Shown: positions 8,998 to 21,740 of the stretch, piece by piece
Numbering within the stretch: the first letter of the stretch is position 1
Layout of the letters: the number at the start of each line of letters is the position of its first letter
DNA from: Lachnospiraceae bacterium
Lineage (GTDB): Bacteria > Bacillota_A > Clostridia > Lachnospirales > Lachnospiraceae
NCBI GenBank assembly: GCA_028694115.1
Contig: JAQUUB010000017.1
Span: forward strand, 3,533-67,532
Direction of reading: 5' to 3'
Length of the DNA: 64,000 nt
The notes under the pieces: model-generated
Database searches by the model: none
Seen by the model: only the letters and a program-made list of their open reading frames with translations
Told to the model about the DNA's origin: nothing
Position numbers and translations under genes: made by a program

Positions 8998-9596
8998 CTT
9001 CCACCCCTCCTGTGTACCTCTGCTTTTACATAGTCGGGTCCGTTATCCCTGTATGAATCATTTCCATGCATAATTTTCAAAAGACACTCAGTAAATTCTG
9101 ATGTACTCTTTTCAATAGATAATCTTTCATTCTGCCATGTGCCATTTTTTCCGTTTATGCCATTCATAAGTTTAATTCCTTTAGCTGGCGGTTCCCATGC
9201 ATGTAGATTCTTAGAATAATCATCCAACAAATAATCCGTCTGACGAATGCCCCCATAAAAATCTTTAATATATTCACTTTTATCTTCTCCACATGGAAGA
9301 TATATCCTATGTTTCCTATCAATTTCAGGAAGATATATATCCAGCCATTCATTTTTTTCATTTTTGGCATATTTACTGTCCGTTAATACTGCTGATAATA
9401 CATATACTTCTATTTCTGATTTATGAAGTACTATGTTACGTATTGAATCAACTATATTTTGCTGTGGCTTAAGCTTTAAAAAATAATTTTCTTCATATAG
9501 TTTTTCTAACGTATCTACCACTTTAAATTCAGATAATGTTCCATCCATATCAACAAATAACCTTAGTTTGATATTGCTTTTTTCATTTTCATCCAT
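8994..9596 (-). CDS. HAD-family 5'(3')-deoxyribonucleotidase-like protein
   Basis: A 200-residue protein with the HAD nucleophile motif FVDMDGTL at residues 14-21 (Asp16, Asp18), a VYVLSAVLTDS motif II region and LLDDYSKN near residue 125 as the motif III/IV region. This pattern matches NT5C-like deoxyribonucleotidases often found in phages and mobile elements, where they may adjust nucleotide pools. It ends in the basic tail HRRGGR shared by many proteins of this element. The tail codons double as the SD of the next gene. First gene after the terminator at 9709-9732. Confidence 0.7.
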   Translation of the reverse strand: MDENEKSNIKLRLFVDMDGTLSEFKVVDTLEKLYEENYFLKLKPQQNIVDSIRNIVLHKSEIEVYVLSAVLTDSKYAKNEKNEWLDIYLPEIDRKHRIYLPCGEDKSEYIKDFYGGIRQTDYLLDDYSKNLHAWEPPAKGIKLMNGINGKNGTWQNERLSIEKSTSEFTECLLKIMHGNDSYRDNGPDYVKAEVHRRGGR

Positions 9597-9708
9597 AACA
9601 TCACCTCATAAAATTTTTAGGATAAAGAAATTTTAATATATTTCTTATGAAAGAATGTTAGTAAAAAATCAAAACCACACACATAAATGTTGATTTTAAG
9701 CAAGAAAA

Positions 9709-9732
9709 AAAGGTGGAACAAAGTCCACCTTT
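9709..9732 (-). terminator. Intrinsic terminator after the HTH gene
   Basis: Nine-base-pair stem (AAAGGTGGA with TCCACCTTT, loop of six) followed on the minus strand by a run of T. It ends transcription from the HTH gene and separates it from the nucleotidase operon. Confidence 0.8.
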
Positions 9733-9755
9733 ATATTTTGCTTATACAAAATCCT

Positions 9756-10229
9756 TTATTTGCGAGAATGCCTTAGTTTTGAATATCCCGCCGCCATATC
9801 CAATAAATAATTGATACTTTCCGTATCCATACCTTTAGTAATCTCATCAAATCGTTGTCCATTCGTTTTTCTCTTATTTACATCATAAGGAAATACTTCA
9901 CTTGGACTTACATGCAAAGCTGCCGAAATCTTTATTACCGAAGATAGACCTATTCTAGCTTTATTATTAAATATTTTACTCAGTCCGCTATAATTTACTC
10001 CTGATAGATCTGCCAACCCCCTGGCACTCATTCCCTGCTTATCCATTTCAATCCAGATGTTTTGTGCAATACCTACCATAATATTATCCATTAACTTTTC
10101 ATCATAAATGGCAGTGTTAATTAAATCCGATGTCATGTATGTATTATTCATTGTTGTTTGATTTCTTTTTTTTACCGGAACAATTTCACATTCATCTTCC
10201 TCTTGCATAATATTTTTCAATGCATCCAT
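9756..10229 (-). CDS. XRE-family HTH transcriptional regulator
   Basis: A 157-residue protein. Residues about 55-115 form a Cro/C1-type helix-turn-helix (MSARGLADLSGVNYSGLSKI, then a conserved ISAALHVSPSEVF end). The N-terminal 45 residues are charged. It is monocistronic: a consensus promoter with an inverted repeat lies just upstream and an intrinsic terminator just downstream. This layout suggests an autoregulated repressor of the element. The C-terminus KLRHSRK is basic, though it lacks the terminal Arg of the shared tail. SD GAGGTGGG. Confidence 0.8.
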   Translation of the reverse strand: MDALKNIMQEEDECEIVPVKKRNQTTMNNTYMTSDLINTAIYDEKLMDNIMVGIAQNIWIEMDKQGMSARGLADLSGVNYSGLSKIFNNKARIGLSSVIKISAALHVSPSEVFPYDVNKRKTNGQRFDEITKGMDTESINYLLDMAAGYSKLRHSRK

Positions 10230-10241
10230 AAACCCACCTCG

Positions 10242-10280
10242 AATATTACTGTAAATTTATACTTTATTACCAGTAATATT
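10242..10280. promoter_or_regulatory. Inverted repeat, likely operator of the HTH gene
   Basis: AATATTACTG (10242-10251) and its exact reverse complement CAGTAATATT (10271-10280) flank the predicted transcription start of the HTH gene. The right arm is also part of a shorter palindrome, TATTACCAGTAATA. This fits a repressor dimer site for autoregulation. Confidence 0.55.
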
Positions 10281-10306
10281 GTAGCACGATAGTTTCTGTT
10301 TGTCAA
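10278..10306 (-). promoter_or_regulatory. Sigma-70-type promoter of the HTH gene
   Basis: Minus strand TTGACA at 10306-10301, 17-nt spacer, TACAAT at 10283-10278. It is the clearest consensus promoter that I found in the window and overlaps the inverted repeat described above. Confidence 0.75.
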
Positions 10307-10373
10307 AAATATTGCATAAATTCTTTATTTCTCTCATTTCAATACACTTCAATACAATATATAGTGTATAAAC

Positions 10374-10413
10374 CCCCCAAAGTAAGATTAATAGTACAAT
10401 CTTACTTTGGGGG
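10374..10413 (-). terminator. 16-bp stem-loop after the helicase gene
   Basis: Perfect 16-bp stem (CCCCCAAAGTAAGATT and its complement) with an 8-nt loop, starting 6 nt downstream of the helicase stop codon. The T-run after the stem is short, so it may act as an RNA 3'-end stabiliser as much as a terminator. It closes the topoisomerase-helicase operon. Confidence 0.65.
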
Positions 10414-10419
10414 AATACG

Positions 10420-13400
10420 TTATATTGCAAATCTTTTTCGCTGTTGTAAAGTAATATTTTCGTCTACCGATTGTTCTTGTTTTTCATCTTCTTTAGACTG
10501 TTCTATTAACAGCTCGTTTAACTCTGCCTGCCTATTCAATAATGCTGTCAATTCTGATTCTTTTGAAAAAGGCTTTTCTAGTTCCTTTTTAGAAGATTTA
10601 ATTGCATCTTCTACCTCTTCCAGTTTATGTTGGTATTGCTCCATCACTGCATCAATCTTCTTCACACAATTTTGGATTTTCATCACATATCCAATATCCG
10701 TTGTTTCTCCATCAGACACATCAATTTTATATCGTGATTTACCTGATACCACAATATTTTTTTCAATCTGATTACCAAACATAGAAAGATTTTTACAGAT
10801 TCCAATTTTGAATCCTGCGTATTCTGCAAAATTTATAAGGATTCCATCCGCTGGTGTTTTTTGAAACATATTTTGAATTAACTCACCTGCTTTTTTTCTG
10901 TCTGTAATCACATGATTATTAAATGTTATAGTAAATGGTGATACATCTTTATCCTGTTCTGAATTGCCTTCACTCAAAAGAATACTTGTTTGTGCCTGTG
11001 AACTATACAATGGAGAACTATTCCTCACGGATATATCTTCTGCAATTTTATCAATAATTTCTTTGTTACGTTCCATTCGTTCTGGAAGCACATTATATAC
11101 ATCTCTTTCCAGCTTGTATTTGTTAGATATAAAACTCTTTTTTATTAGTTGTAATTTTGTTACTTCTGTATCTACTTCCATCTTTTCCTTAATCAAAGGA
11201 TTTCCTGATGCAATCGCTTTCATTTCCGCATAATTAAGTACCGCTTCATCTACATCAGTACAACTTCTTGCCACATCGCCGCCTGTCATAACCTGTGAAA
11301 TAAATTTCTGCTTGTTTTCAATAATACTCCAATTATATGCATCAAAAGTTCCTTTCGTTACATATCTTAAAATGCGTACTTCTTTATACATATTTCCTTG
11401 TCTTAAAATACGTCCTTCTCTTTGCTCTACATCAGATGGTCTCCATGGAACATCTATTTCATGTAATGCGCACAATCTAGTTTGAATATTTGTACCAGTA
11501 CCCATTTTTTCTGTAGAACCAATAATTATACGTTTCACCCCATTTCTCAAATCTTGAAACATATCATCCCTGTCTTTATCATTTTTTGCATCATGGATAA
11601 AACAGACTTCCTCCGCTGGAACACCTTTTTTTACCAATTCTTTTTTGATAAAATTATATACATTAAATCCCTTGTTTCCATTTGGTACCCCTATATCAGA
11701 AAAAATTGCCTGTGTACCTTTATTATCTTTAGATTTGAGCCATATAGAATATACCCGATCCACACATTTATATAATTTACTATCCATGTCAGGAATACCC
11801 TCTTCATTCAGCATACGAATATCAGTAGATACTAATTTTGCATCATGACAGATTTTAAGCATATTATCAATAGAGGGATCTACTGTGCCATTTCTGATTG
11901 CTGCAGCACGTTCTACAAATGTATCTACATATGCTTTAATTTCATCATTTGGTTCTGATTCCACTATTGTATGTTTATTATCTATCAAAGAAGGAATATC
12001 TAAATAAGGTAAATTCTCTTGCATTTGTACATCTGCGCACATACGGAACATCGTGACCAGCTCCGGAAGATTTGTAAATCTACCAAATCTTGTTTTTTCA
12101 CGATACCCTTTTCCTTCTGGTGAAAGTTCCATAGCTGTTACTGTTTCACCAAAGTTTGCAGCCCACGCATCAAAATGATAGATACCTTTACTTTTTAATA
12201 AATCTGCCTGCAAGTATTTCTGCATTAAATACATTTCACACATTGTATTTGAAATAGGTGTTCCTGTTGCAAATACCACATTTCTACCTGGATTAAGTTC
12301 GTTAATATATTGAACTTTCTGTAAAAGATCATACGATTTATTACTTCCATTAGGATTAATACCCGCCACCCTGCTGATTTTTGTTGTAAAACTCAAATTT
12401 TTGTAATTATGTGCTTCATCAATCATAAGGCAATCTACACCAAGCTCCTCAAAAGTAATTACATTATCTTTATAATCTTCATTTGATAATATTTCTAGCT
12501 TGGTACGTAATTGCTTCTCCTGTGCTTCCATCTGCTTAACAGACCATGTTTCATTCTTCTCATATTTAAGAGATGCAATAAAACTTTGTACTTCATCTAT
12601 TTCTCTCTCAATATTTTCCTGTTGACGTTCCTTTGAAATTGGAATTTTTTCAAATTGAGAGTGACCAATAATAATAGCATCGTACTCCCCTGTTGAAATT
12701 TTACTAATAAATCTTTTACGGCTATTTTTTTCAAAATCTTTTTTCGTTGTAAGTAATATATTCGCAGAAGGATACAGTGTCAAAAACTCGGATGCCATCT
12801 GACCTGTTAAATGGTTCGGTACTACAATCATTGGTTTATTTGCCAATCCTAATCGTTTCAATTCCATTGCACTTGCCGCCATTTCATACGATTTACCTGC
12901 ACCTACGCAATGGGCCAACAAAGTATTTCCTCCTCTAATTATTCTTGCAATAGCATTTTTTTGATGTGGGCGCAATTCAATATCAGGATTCATACCTGGT
13001 AACGTCAAGAAACTGCCATCATACTCACGTAATTTTATATTATTAAATTTGTCATTATAAATTCTTACATATTTTTCCCTTCTCTCCAAATCTACAAATA
13101 ACCAATCTGAAAATTCTTCCTTTATGATTTCTGCCTTTGCACGTACTAACATAGTTGCTTGTTGGTTTGGCACATATCTATACCCACCGTTTGGATCATC
13201 TATTCTATCTCTAACTGTAATCTGTCTTAAATTTAAAAGATTCTCAAAAATTTCTAATGCAGTCATTCTGTCCGTACCATAAGCACTGGTATTTTCTACA
13301 GAAGTACACGTATTTTTTGATTGAATAAAATAGGTATTTACAAGTGAATTATATTCTAAAAAAATATTTCTTTTCTGCCATTCCTTTACACCAAATTTTT

Positions 13401-16400
13401 CATATATAAATTTTTCATAATCTTGGGGGCTAATCCAATTGGAACCTATCTTTATTTCTATGTCTGTAGCATTTAAATCAGGTGGAATAACTGTTGTAAG
13501 TGCTTTTATATTTTCCTTATACCTATCATCATCTAATGCCGCAACTTTAGCAGATGCTATTTTAGTTCTCACATCTCCAGACAAATACTCTTCTTTGGTC
13601 TCATAACCAATATAAGAATCATTGTTATCTGCTTTATCTGGATTAAGATAAATTTCTCCTCTAAGTTCTTCTAACAACTGTTCAAAAGGCACTGTATATA
13701 AAGACAATATGTTTTTCATATTTACATATCCGTAATCTGCAATTGTAATATTTAATGCCTCTATCGCAGTATCCACAGATCTTTTTTCTATGCGTGGATG
13801 TATCGTTTGTTCAGAAAAGATCTTTGCTTTTTCATATTTTTCATCCACCATGTTTTCCAATGCACATAAAAGTGGATATTCTACATCATCACAAAATGCT
13901 CTCTTTGCATCTTTTTCGTTGATATATCCAAATTGTGTTACAAACTGATCATACAACTCATTCAGCTCTAGTTGTGCGTTTTTCAGCTCGTAATCACTGA
14001 TGTTATTAAGCTGTATATCAATAACCTTATGTAATGAATCCCGAATTGCACATAATGAAACAACTAAACTTCTTTGCTTTTCCGAAAAGTGTTGCTGAAG
14101 TATCATTCGAGAATTTTCACGCATATACAAATTATTATCAATTACAACATAGGTATAATTTTTTACATCCGGTTCTGCAGGAATACTAACTTCCACATTT
14201 TCTGATGGAAGTACACTATTTTCATGAATAATTGGTTCATAAATATTACTTGGCAACTTAGAAATGGCAGTACCTAAATCACGTTCTAAATCACTATCTA
14301 AATTTGGAACAAGATACGTAATTGCCCTATCTGGTCCAAATCTGCTAGTATCAGCTTTCATATGTCCTAACATCATATCTGGATGAGACACATAATAGCT
14401 GTTAAGTGGTATATTTTCACTTTCCATTTCAACAGATTCAAATTCCTGCTCTACCAATGTAGGCACTATCTTCTTTTTAAGGAAAATAATATCACTTGTT
14501 GCTTCTGTATTTGCAGAATCTGCAAATGTTGTATTGGGTAATCTAATTGCTCCGACAAAATCTGCTTTTTCAGAAATATACTTACGTACATTTCCATTCT
14601 TCTTATCCAATGTTCCTTTTGATGTAATAAAACAAATCAAACCACCAGGAGTGCACAAATCCAATGCCTTTGCAAAAAAGTAATCATGAATCAAAAAGTT
14701 TTCCTTATTAAACTTCTTATCATTAACTTTATATTCTCCAAAAGGTACATTTCCAATCACGCAGTCAAAAAAATTATGTGGTAAATATGCATTTTCAATA
14801 CCTGAAATTTGAATATTACAATTAGGATAAAGAAGTTTGGCAATTCGCCCAGATATGGAATCAATCTCTACACCATATAGGCTACTTTTTTCTTTTATTT
14901 CCTGTGGAATTGCACCATAGAAATTTCCTATGCCCATCGATGGCTCTAAAATATTACCTCCGTTAAACCCAAACTGCCTGAGTGCCTTATAAATGGAATC
15001 CAGCACTATCTTAGGTGTATAAAAGGCATCCGTTACCGTTGATCTAGCTGCTTTATACTCTTCATCCGTCAAAGCATTTTTCAGAGTATTATAATTTGCT
15101 TTATTACTGTCAAACCAGTCTGGTAATCCTCCCCATCCTAAATAATGACTCATTTTCAGTTGTTCTTCCGCTGTTGCAGGACGTCCTTCACTTTCAACAG
15201 TTTTTAATGTATTTATGGCTTCTATATTTCCACTTCCACGTTTATAGCTGTCTCCAGTTAACGCTTCCCAGTCAGACGAATAGGAAAAATCAATTCCAGT
15301 ATTATTCTGAATATGATCATTTTCCGGTACAAGCGATTCTACTGGCTCAATTTTTACATTTTCTGATTGGTCAATAGAATTATTTTGTTCTTCATCTAAT
15401 GTTTCCTCTAATTTTTCTTCTGTCAGATCTATTCTTCCAGATACCGTATTATTGATATTGATATCTGATACAGTTTCTTCCCCTTCTTCCGTTGTGGCTA
15501 TTTCACTAAGTGAAACATTCTCGAATTTATTTGCTAATGCAAGCATAATTGTAAGTGTAAATTCCTCAAATGTTACACTCATATAATTACTATATCCTAG
15601 CCATCTGTCAGTTTCTATGTAGTTTGACGGGAAACAGTGCACATCCAATACATTTGCATTGAATCGTGTTTGGACACTATAATTTATTCCGTATCTGTAA
15701 TAATCATATCCTTTCAGATAATATGTTTTATCTTCATTCATTTTAAACAGTTCATGCAAATACGTTTCTTTTTCCTCTTTAGTAATCTGAGTATCAGATA
15801 AATAAGCTAGTACATCCGAAGTAAAAATAGTGTCGTTTTGAAGAAAAACCGTTCCAAGTGCCTCCAACAATTCCCTTCTATCCGATCCTTGGACAATATC
15901 ATAATTAGAATTTCTTTCTATTTCTAGTTCCTGGTTAAAGTTGTGATAAGCTAAAATCCTTTCATCTTTATCCTGTTTCCACTGTGGATATGTTTCTTTT
16001 TCTCCCGCAAGAAATAATTTGTCAGCTTTCACATAGTTGCAAAGACGCTGCGCAATTTCAGAATAAGTGAAATTTCTTTCTATAATATCTTCTGCTTTTT
16101 GTCTTTTTCCAATAGTGATTTTATATCCCTTTGCATCATAATCATAATTGTAACCCTGATATCCTCCTCCACCTATTCCAAAATGAGATTTTAAAAGTGC
16201 AATCACTTGTTTTACATTTGTTCCGTCTTCTGATGCTTCGAATATTTCTCTACGGAAACGCACCTCATAGATACTTGTTCCAAAGAGACGAATAGATTCA
16301 TCCAACGCATCATTTGTCACAAATGTTGGTACAAGAATATCCAAATTATCCGGTAAATCAAATTGGTGTCTACCACTTAAATATGCCTCTAAATGCTCAA

Positions 16401-18315
16401 CACGTTCATATTTACACGCATATCTCCACCCTATATCCAATTCCCCTGCTTTGTACCTTTTCCACAATTCTTTTGCATATGATAAAATCTCTACAGATTT
16501 ATTCGGATCTTGTATATATGATCTCATAGAGTCTTCCGCAGATGGAAAAATATGTCCTGTTGTTTTTAAAGGCTCTGGTAGTTCATACTTTTCTCTATCA
16601 AATCCATCAAAAAAGTAATAAAGTATATCTGTAATGGTTGTGTTTTCATCATATTTAGCTGCTAATATTTCTGTTGGTGCATCTAGGTACCTATTTTCTT
16701 CAATTAATGTATAAACTCTGCTTTCCACATCCTCCCATGAGATTTCCATAGTTGGATTATCTCTACTTTCTTTTCCATACGAAAGCAGCATACCTCTTTC
16801 TTTATCATAAAAAACACTAATATCCCTTCTGTCCACTGTAAATCCTAATGCTGCCCCCCTATAATGCCTTTTAATGGTATCAATCGCATCATCAATTACA
16901 ATATCGTCCCAATGTGTAGCATAGAAATTAAAGACCGCATATTTAGCCCCCAGTTCATAGCCTGATGCACCCGCACAAAGAATCCGATCAATAAGTTCAT
17001 TAGAAAAGCGATTAGAAATATCTGTTCTCCGGATTTCAAAATGTTCTGCCACATCAATATTCCCAGCTGCTACATCAATATTACTTCTATTTTTCATATA
17101 GCTGAATAAATCAATTTGACTATTCTCATTTTGTGATTCTTCTGCAGCTAAAATGTCAGAGGTCTGTAAAGTATCTCCTGTCTCACTACTTCCATTATCT
17201 GCTCCGAGATTGTCGTTTCCGCCTTCATTCTGTTCAGGAAGTCCATTTCCCATATATTCTGTTTTTTCTGTTGGCTCTCCTGCATTATCTCGAATTTTTC
17301 TTTCGCTTCCTTCACTCGCTGATCCAACAGACTCTCCATCTGACCGTTGTTCAATAGAATTGGTATCTGTTCCGGATAATTTGTTATCAGATATTCCGCT
17401 ATCATTCTGGCCCACATTGGTCTTTGGGATAAGATTTTTTCCATCCCCTGGTATAATTCCACCCTCTGCAACCCCAACTCCCTCAACGCTTCCTCTTCGG
17501 TCAGATTCTCCATTTTCTTCTGTTCCTTGCTCTGCACTGTTTGATTGTCTGTTATCACTTCCATTTCCATGATTAAATCGTTGATCATTTTTTATTCTCC
17601 TTTTCTCGTTAATCACAAACTGTGATATAAATCTCAATTCCTTACAAGAATTAAGTTGAACTGCTTTCATACATTTTGATAAAAATTCAGCATTTACACT
17701 ACCATCTTCATTCACAAAATACTGCTCATAGCAAACAGCGGTATCTTCTTTCATAGAATAATCAAGATTACATCTAGTACACAGTATCTTTAAACTGCAA
17801 TCAGTAATCAGTCTGTGTATGTTCCAGCGCTTTTCAATATCATCATCAAACCATAAATCTTTATCATAATTCAGCGAATAATTTGTTATCTCATCAAATA
17901 ACAAACCATATAAATATTCCAGGTTATCTTCTTTTCCCTTTTTCGATTTACGATATAACGCCATAAGATTGTCCATAATCTCTGGTGTCATAGTCCATGT
18001 TTTGATTTCTCTTCCTTTAGTATCACTTATATCAAAAATAAAATCAGAATAATTTGCATATGGAGTTGACATATCAAAGGGATAAACTGCAATACCTGTA
18101 TTCTGCATTGGAAAGCGTCCCATCTTCTTCCACCCGTCAAAACCCGAGATAAATGTTGCATCCGGCTTTTGATTATAAACTGCAAATATATTTTCTATTG
18201 TCATTTGATAAATATTGCCCATGCCACAAAACTTCACAAAATCGTAAAATGCTTCATTTGTATTTAAAGACTGTATTGTTTCACTGACACTTTTTTCAAG
18301 ATTTTCTATTCTCAA
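10420..18315 (-). CDS. Polyvalent protein: ArdC_N-like, N6-methylase, SNF2 helicase
   Basis: A 2,631-residue protein that starts with TTG (SD GGAGGAG) overlapping the topoisomerase stop codon (TTGA). Residues about 40-75 ([20 protein letters not shown]) resemble the ArdC N-terminal DNA-binding domain also present at 54.6-56.0 kb. Residues 240-390 are low-complexity Gly/Ser/Asn/Glu and coincide with a nested gene in another frame. A methyltransferase domain follows with [11 protein letters not shown] near 1,120 and GNVPFGEY near 1,190 (an NPPF-like motif IV). The SNF2-type helicase has HCVGAGKS (Walker A) near 1,800, [10 protein letters not shown] near 1,960 and the motif VI region [11 protein letters not shown] near 2,290. 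Such proteins are known from large conjugative elements and phages as polyvalent proteins. A role in protecting or processing incoming DNA is inferred. Confidence 0.88.
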   Translation of the reverse strand: MRIENLEKSVSETIQSLNTNEAFYDFVKFCGMGNIYQMTIENIFAVYNQKPDATFISGFDGWKKMGRFPMQNTGIAVYPFDMSTPYANYSDFIFDISDTKGREIKTWTMTPEIMDNLMALYRKSKKGKEDNLEYLYGLLFDEITNYSLNYDKDLWFDDDIEKRWNIHRLITDCSLKILCTRCNLDYSMKEDTAVCYEQYFVNEDGSVNAEFLSKCMKAVQLNSCKELRFISQFVINEKRRIKNDQRFNHGNGSDNRQSNSAEQGTEENGESDRRGSVEGVGVAEGGIIPGDGKNLIPKTNVGQNDSGISDNKLSGTDTNSIEQRSDGESVGSASEGSERKIRDNAGEPTEKTEYMGNGLPEQNEGGNDNLGADNGSSETGDTLQTSDILAAEESQNENSQIDLFSYMKNRSNIDVAAGNIDVAEHFEIRRTDISNRFSNELIDRILCAGASGYELGAKYAVFNFYATHWDDIVIDDAIDTIKRHYRGAALGFTVDRRDISVFYDKERGMLLSYGKESRDNPTMEISWEDVESRVYTLIEENRYLDAPTEILAAKYDENTTITDILYYFFDGFDREKYELPEPLKTTGHIFPSAEDSMRSYIQDPNKSVEILSYAKELWKRYKAGELDIGWRYACKYERVEHLEAYLSGRHQFDLPDNLDILVPTFVTNDALDESIRLFGTSIYEVRFRREIFEASEDGTNVKQVIALLKSHFGIGGGGYQGYNYDYDAKGYKITIGKRQKAEDIIERNFTYSEIAQRLCNYVKADKLFLAGEKETYPQWKQDKDERILAYHNFNQELEIERNSNYDIVQGSDRRELLEALGTVFLQNDTIFTSDVLAYLSDTQITKEEKETYLHELFKMNEDKTYYLKGYDYYRYGINYSVQTRFNANVLDVHCFPSNYIETDRWLGYSNYMSVTFEEFTLTIMLALANKFENVSLSEIATTEEGEETVSDININNTVSGRIDLTEEKLEETLDEEQNNSIDQSENVKIEPVESLVPENDHIQNNTGIDFSYSSDWEALTGDSYKRGSGNIEAINTLKTVESEGRPATAEEQLKMSHYLGWGGLPDWFDSNKANYNTLKNALTDEEYKAARSTVTDAFYTPKIVLDSIYKALRQFGFNGGNILEPSMGIGNFYGAIPQEIKEKSSLYGVEIDSISGRIAKLLYPNCNIQISGIENAYLPHNFFDCVIGNVPFGEYKVNDKKFNKENFLIHDYFFAKALDLCTPGGLICFITSKGTLDKKNGNVRKYISEKADFVGAIRLPNTTFADSANTEATSDIIFLKKKIVPTLVEQEFESVEMESENIPLNSYYVSHPDMMLGHMKADTSRFGPDRAITYLVPNLDSDLERDLGTAISKLPSNIYEPIIHENSVLPSENVEVSIPAEPDVKNYTYVVIDNNLYMRENSRMILQQHFSEKQRSLVVSLCAIRDSLHKVIDIQLNNISDYELKNAQLELNELYDQFVTQFGYINEKDAKRAFCDDVEYPLLCALENMVDEKYEKAKIFSEQTIHPRIEKRSVDTAIEALNITIADYGYVNMKNILSLYTVPFEQLLEELRGEIYLNPDKADNNDSYIGYETKEEYLSGDVRTKIASAKVAALDDDRYKENIKALTTVIPPDLNATDIEIKIGSNWISPQDYEKFIYEKFGVKEWQKRNIFLEYNSLVNTYFIQSKNTCTSVENTSAYGTDRMTALEIFENLLNLRQITVRDRIDDPNGGYRYVPNQQATMLVRAKAEIIKEEFSDWLFVDLERREKYVRIYNDKFNNIKLREYDGSFLTLPGMNPDIELRPHQKNAIARIIRGGNTLLAHCVGAGKSYEMAASAMELKRLGLANKPMIVVPNHLTGQMASEFLTLYPSANILLTTKKDFEKNSRKRFISKISTGEYDAIIIGHSQFEKIPISKERQQENIEREIDEVQSFIASLKYEKNETWSVKQMEAQEKQLRTKLEILSNEDYKDNVITFEELGVDCLMIDEAHNYKNLSFTTKISRVAGINPNGSNKSYDLLQKVQYINELNPGRNVVFATGTPISNTMCEMYLMQKYLQADLLKSKGIYHFDAWAANFGETVTAMELSPEGKGYREKTRFGRFTNLPELVTMFRMCADVQMQENLPYLDIPSLIDNKHTIVESEPNDEIKAYVDTFVERAAAIRNGTVDPSIDNMLKICHDAKLVSTDIRMLNEEGIPDMDSKLYKCVDRVYSIWLKSKDNKGTQAIFSDIGVPNGNKGFNVYNFIKKELVKKGVPAEEVCFIHDAKNDKDRDDMFQDLRNGVKRIIIGSTEKMGTGTNIQTRLCALHEIDVPWRPSDVEQREGRILRQGNMYKEVRILRYVTKGTFDAYNWSIIENKQKFISQVMTGGDVARSCTDVDEAVLNYAEMKAIASGNPLIKEKMEVDTEVTKLQLIKKSFISNKYKLERDVYNVLPERMERNKEIIDKIAEDISVRNSSPLYSSQAQTSILLSEGNSEQDKDVSPFTITFNNHVITDRKKAGELIQNMFQKTPADGILINFAEYAGFKIGICKNLSMFGNQIEKNIVVSGKSRYKIDVSDGETTDIGYVMKIQNCVKKIDAVMEQYQHKLEEVEDAIKSSKKELEKPFSKESELTALLNRQAELNELLIEQSKEDEKQEQSVDENITLQQRKRFAI
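17148..17588 (-). CDS. TnpV-like gene nested out of frame in the helicase gene
   Basis: A 146-codon ORF on the same strand as the helicase but in a different frame. It has its own SD (AAAAGGAG, 7-8 nt before ATG) inside the helicase coding sequence. Its product is helical and well-mixed in composition, with a C-terminal stretch ([18 protein letters not shown], later WEMDFLNRM and EVVRQEILY) resembling TnpV of clostridial transposons (LLxSGKLxxxL, WxxxMNxIR, EEIVxxELIY). The helicase frame across the same bases encodes only disordered Gly/Ser/Asn/Glu-rich sequence, as expected if the inner frame is the constrained one. TnpV function is unknown. The family call is by eye. Confidence 0.65.
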   Translation of the reverse strand: MINDLIMEMEVITDNQTVQSKEQKKMENLTEEEALRELGLQRVELYQGMEKILSQRPMWARMIAEYLITNYPEQIPILLNNGQMESLLDQRVKEAKEKFEIMQESQQKKQNIWEMDFLNRMKAETTISEQIMEVVRQEILYRPLTF

Positions 18316-21300
18316 TACTGTTCTCCTCCATCTTTTGGTTTCTCAGGAAATAAAAATCCTACTTTCTTCGCTTCTTTATCTATAACTAGATTGGCACTAA
18401 ATAATTTTCTTGTTTTTGGACTAAAGAATCCATTGATAACATCTGATTTTCCATATATGAGCAGCTTCTGTATCTGGTTATCCGCTACTGGTACTGATGC
18501 AATCGTTGTATTCAGACTAAATCCACATTCACAATAGTAACTAGATTTACCTTTATATAGTTTTTTAGAACAAATTGGGCATGAATACGATGAAAGTTCT
18601 CTGCTTTCTTCTCGTCCTGGAAATTCAAATCCAATAGTTTTAAGTTCACTATTCCATTTCAAATATGCTGAAAATGGCTTTTTACCTTTTTCTTTTGGCT
18701 TAAATCCTTCAATCAAATCTGTTTTTCCAAGTTCTAATAGTTTTCTTAGCTGTATTTCATCTAGCATTACTCCTGCAATAGCACCCAGATAAAATTGACA
18801 GCCTTCTGTTTTATTTACTCTCTTACTACAACAATAACCAAATTTATTTTTTAATAAGGGATTCCCACAAATAGGACATTTTACACCTATTTCAATCGGT
18901 TTGTTTTCATCAAAAACTAACTCAATTCTTTTTTCTGACGCATTCCACTTTAAATGTGCATCAAAAGGTACTTTTTCACTATTTTTGAATGAAATAAGAT
19001 CTGTTTCCATACCACCGAGAATTGCTTTTAATTCCTTTTCCTTAATTGTATGTCCCATAAAATTCCCTGCCAAAAAAGAACATCCATCTTTTTCCGCTAT
19101 CCGTTTTTCCTGAGATTTATAATTTTCACATTTGAATCCATAACTTGTAGCAAGAATTCGTCCATTACATATAGGGCAATAATAATCTGTTCTAAGATCT
19201 TCTTTTTCAGGAAATTTAAATTTAATTAAAATATCTTTATCCAGGATAAGAAATGCATCAAACTTTGTACCTTCCTTATTTTTAAATCCACTCAACAAAT
19301 CTGTTTGTCTGACCGTTAGCAATTGTTCCAGTATTTTTTCAGAGATTGTCTTTCCTGCAATTTTTCCTATCCAAAAACTGCACCCACTTTCTCGATCTAT
19401 ATAGTCCTCACATTTAAAATAGTTACCTTGCTTCTGAATCTTTTTACCACATACCGGACATTTGTATTTTGTATTTTCCCAGGGCATATTCGTCACTTCA
19501 AATTCAATTTTTTTAATTGAATCATTCCATGTAAGATATGCTGCGAAAGGCTTGTTTTTCTGAGATATAAAATCATAAAACGGTCCTACTTTTCCTTTGT
19601 TTAATAATGTTGCTAATTCATTAGTCAATAACCGATGCCCTACTACATCACCACCAACCGAAAAATTGCATCCCTCGTTTTTACTGATATTTGCCTTACA
19701 CTTAAATCCCCATGCAGTTGTTTCTACTTCTTTTCCACATAAAGGACATTTGATTTTTGTATTCCATGCATCAAATTCTTTATATTCTGTTTGAATATAG
19801 TTTGTTGCAAGTGAATAGATTTTCTGTTTAACCTGGTCCCTGTTACTTATTCCACTTTGCTTAATATCATCACATTTTTTTCTTATATATTCATAAAACT
19901 CTGCTTCAAATACTTTTCGGGAAATGCTTCCTTCTGATATTTTTTCTAGGTTCATTTCCCATTCTGCTGTAATTTCTGGTGATAACAAGTCAGGTATAGA
20001 CAAATCTACCACTTCATAGACCATTTCTCCAAAATTTGTCGGTGTGAGAATCTGCTTTGATGCATTCAAGTTAATATAGTTTAACCGAATAAGTTTTTCT
20101 ATAATTTCTGCCCTGGTCGCACTAGTACCTATTCCATTTGATTTTATTTGCTCCCTTAACTCATCATCTTCAATAAGATTCCCCGCATTTTCCATTGCTA
20201 ATACCATAGAACCAGAGGTATACCTTTTGGGTGGAGCTGTAGCACCCTTTTTAGTAGTAAATGCTGCTTCGTATGTATTTCCTTTGCAAAGCATTGATAT
20301 ATTAGTTGCATTATCCTTTTGCACTGATATATCTTCTGGCATTCCAAGTACTTCATAAAATCCTGCACTTAATAATACTTTACTCATACCTACAAATAAT
20401 TCTTTATTTGCCATTGCCTCAAATTTGATGTGTTCAAATTCAGCAGCCGGATAAAACACTGCCAAAAATCTGCGTACGATCATTTCATAAACTGATTTTT
20501 CTCTTTGTGTCAGTTCTTTTACTACTCGACCTGTTGGAATGATAGCATAGTGATCTGTTATCTTACTATCATCGATGTATTTTCCTTCTATATGATAATT
20601 CCGTGCTTCTATATGTTCTACAAAAGAGGAAAAAGATCCATTTTTCAATCCTATAAGATTCTTTTTTATCTCTTTTGCTACAGCCGATGATATTACTCTC
20701 GCATCTGTTCTCGGATATGTAGTAATTTTTTTTTCATATAATGATTGAGCTATTGAAAGAGTTTCAGATGGTGAAATATGTAACACTTTCGTACATTCAC
20801 TTTGTAGCTCTGCTAAATTGAATAATAAAGGTGCATTTTTCTTTTCAATACGTTTTTCCAATGATTTAATAACTATTTTGTTTTCCAAACTATCTATAAG
20901 TTCCAATGCATCTTTTTCCTGGTTAAAACCAAATTCAGAATATAATTTAGGAGAATTGTAATATGCACTTTCTTCTGTTACTCTCCATTCTCCCTCTATT
21001 TCGTTTCCGGCAACGCTCATAATTGCTTTTATTCTGAAAAAGTCTTTGACTTTGAATTTTCTTATTTCACGTTCACGTTTTACAATCATACCTAATACAC
21101 ATGTCATAACACGTCCTACAGAAATAGGTACGTGCTTCTTTTGTCCCGATCCAGTATTTAGCATTGTCGAGTACAACACTGATAATAGTCTGGAAAAATT
21201 TATACCAATTAAAAAATCTGCAATAGCTCTCATATAGCCTGCATCAGACATATTTTCATATTCTTTAATAGATTTTGCTTCTGCAATACCTCTTAAAATT

Positions 21301-21722
21301 TCATCCTCAGTCTGTGAATCTATCCATACTATTCTTTCTTCTGCAGATGAGTTATGTCCTGCCAGCATCCGCACAAGCATTTGGATATAAAGACCTTCTC
21401 GCCCTGCATCACCTGCATAATAAATAGCTGAAATGTCATTTCTGTTATACAATGATTTCACAATATTAAATTGCTTTATTGTAGTGGAAATCGTTTCATA
21501 ACGAAATTTATCTGGTATAAAAGGTAATGTTTCTAATTTCCATTCTTTTAAAGCTACATCATACTTTTCTGGATAAGAAAGTGTAACAAGATGTCCTACT
21601 GTCCACGTAACAATCCAATCATTGTTTTCCATATACCCTGAGTTAGCATTACTATTTACTTTTAATACTTTTGCATATTCCTGCGCCACTGATGGCTTCT
21701 CTGCAATAATTATCCTCTTCAT
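18312..21722 (-). CDS. topB: DNA topoisomerase III (type IA) with five zinc ribbons
   Basis: A 1,136-residue type IA topoisomerase. The Toprim domain starts with [16 protein letters not shown] and has AGDAGREG near residue 105; the active-site Tyr is in [11 protein letters not shown] near residue 334. After the catalytic core (to about 620) come five repeats of a four-Cys zinc-ribbon module (CPLCGK, CPVCGK, CPICNG, CPICGN, CPICSK) spaced about 95-100 residues apart, each followed by a short GHT/AGV-containing domain. Plain TopB proteins are about 700 residues, so the C-terminal extension is large but usual for conjugative-element versions. It relaxes or decatenates element DNA. SD GGAGGG; preceded by a terminator-like hairpin. 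Confidence 0.92.
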   Translation of the reverse strand: MKRIIIAEKPSVAQEYAKVLKVNSNANSGYMENNDWIVTWTVGHLVTLSYPEKYDVALKEWKLETLPFIPDKFRYETISTTIKQFNIVKSLYNRNDISAIYYAGDAGREGLYIQMLVRMLAGHNSSAEERIVWIDSQTEDEILRGIAEAKSIKEYENMSDAGYMRAIADFLIGINFSRLLSVLYSTMLNTGSGQKKHVPISVGRVMTCVLGMIVKREREIRKFKVKDFFRIKAIMSVAGNEIEGEWRVTEESAYYNSPKLYSEFGFNQEKDALELIDSLENKIVIKSLEKRIEKKNAPLLFNLAELQSECTKVLHISPSETLSIAQSLYEKKITTYPRTDARVISSAVAKEIKKNLIGLKNGSFSSFVEHIEARNYHIEGKYIDDSKITDHYAIIPTGRVVKELTQREKSVYEMIVRRFLAVFYPAAEFEHIKFEAMANKELFVGMSKVLLSAGFYEVLGMPEDISVQKDNATNISMLCKGNTYEAAFTTKKGATAPPKRYTSGSMVLAMENAGNLIEDDELREQIKSNGIGTSATRAEIIEKLIRLNYINLNASKQILTPTNFGEMVYEVVDLSIPDLLSPEITAEWEMNLEKISEGSISRKVFEAEFYEYIRKKCDDIKQSGISNRDQVKQKIYSLATNYIQTEYKEFDAWNTKIKCPLCGKEVETTAWGFKCKANISKNEGCNFSVGGDVVGHRLLTNELATLLNKGKVGPFYDFISQKNKPFAAYLTWNDSIKKIEFEVTNMPWENTKYKCPVCGKKIQKQGNYFKCEDYIDRESGCSFWIGKIAGKTISEKILEQLLTVRQTDLLSGFKNKEGTKFDAFLILDKDILIKFKFPEKEDLRTDYYCPICNGRILATSYGFKCENYKSQEKRIAEKDGCSFLAGNFMGHTIKEKELKAILGGMETDLISFKNSEKVPFDAHLKWNASEKRIELVFDENKPIEIGVKCPICGNPLLKNKFGYCCSKRVNKTEGCQFYLGAIAGVMLDEIQLRKLLELGKTDLIEGFKPKEKGKKPFSAYLKWNSELKTIGFEFPGREESRELSSYSCPICSKKLYKGKSSYYCECGFSLNTTIASVPVADNQIQKLLIYGKSDVINGFFSPKTRKLFSANLVIDKEAKKVGFLFPEKPKDGGEQY

Positions 21723-21740
21723 GAAATACCCTCCAAAAAA

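Noticed and set aside
9164..9370. 68-codon minus-strand ORF inside the nucleotidase gene
   Set aside because: Wrong frame of a gene with clear HAD motifs and no SD of its own.
17153..17572. 139-codon plus-strand ORF opposite the helicase linker, Ser/Pro-rich
   Set aside because: It is antisense to the Gly/Ser/Asn-rich stretch, has a biased composition and lacks an SD; a shadow of the helicase and nested gene.
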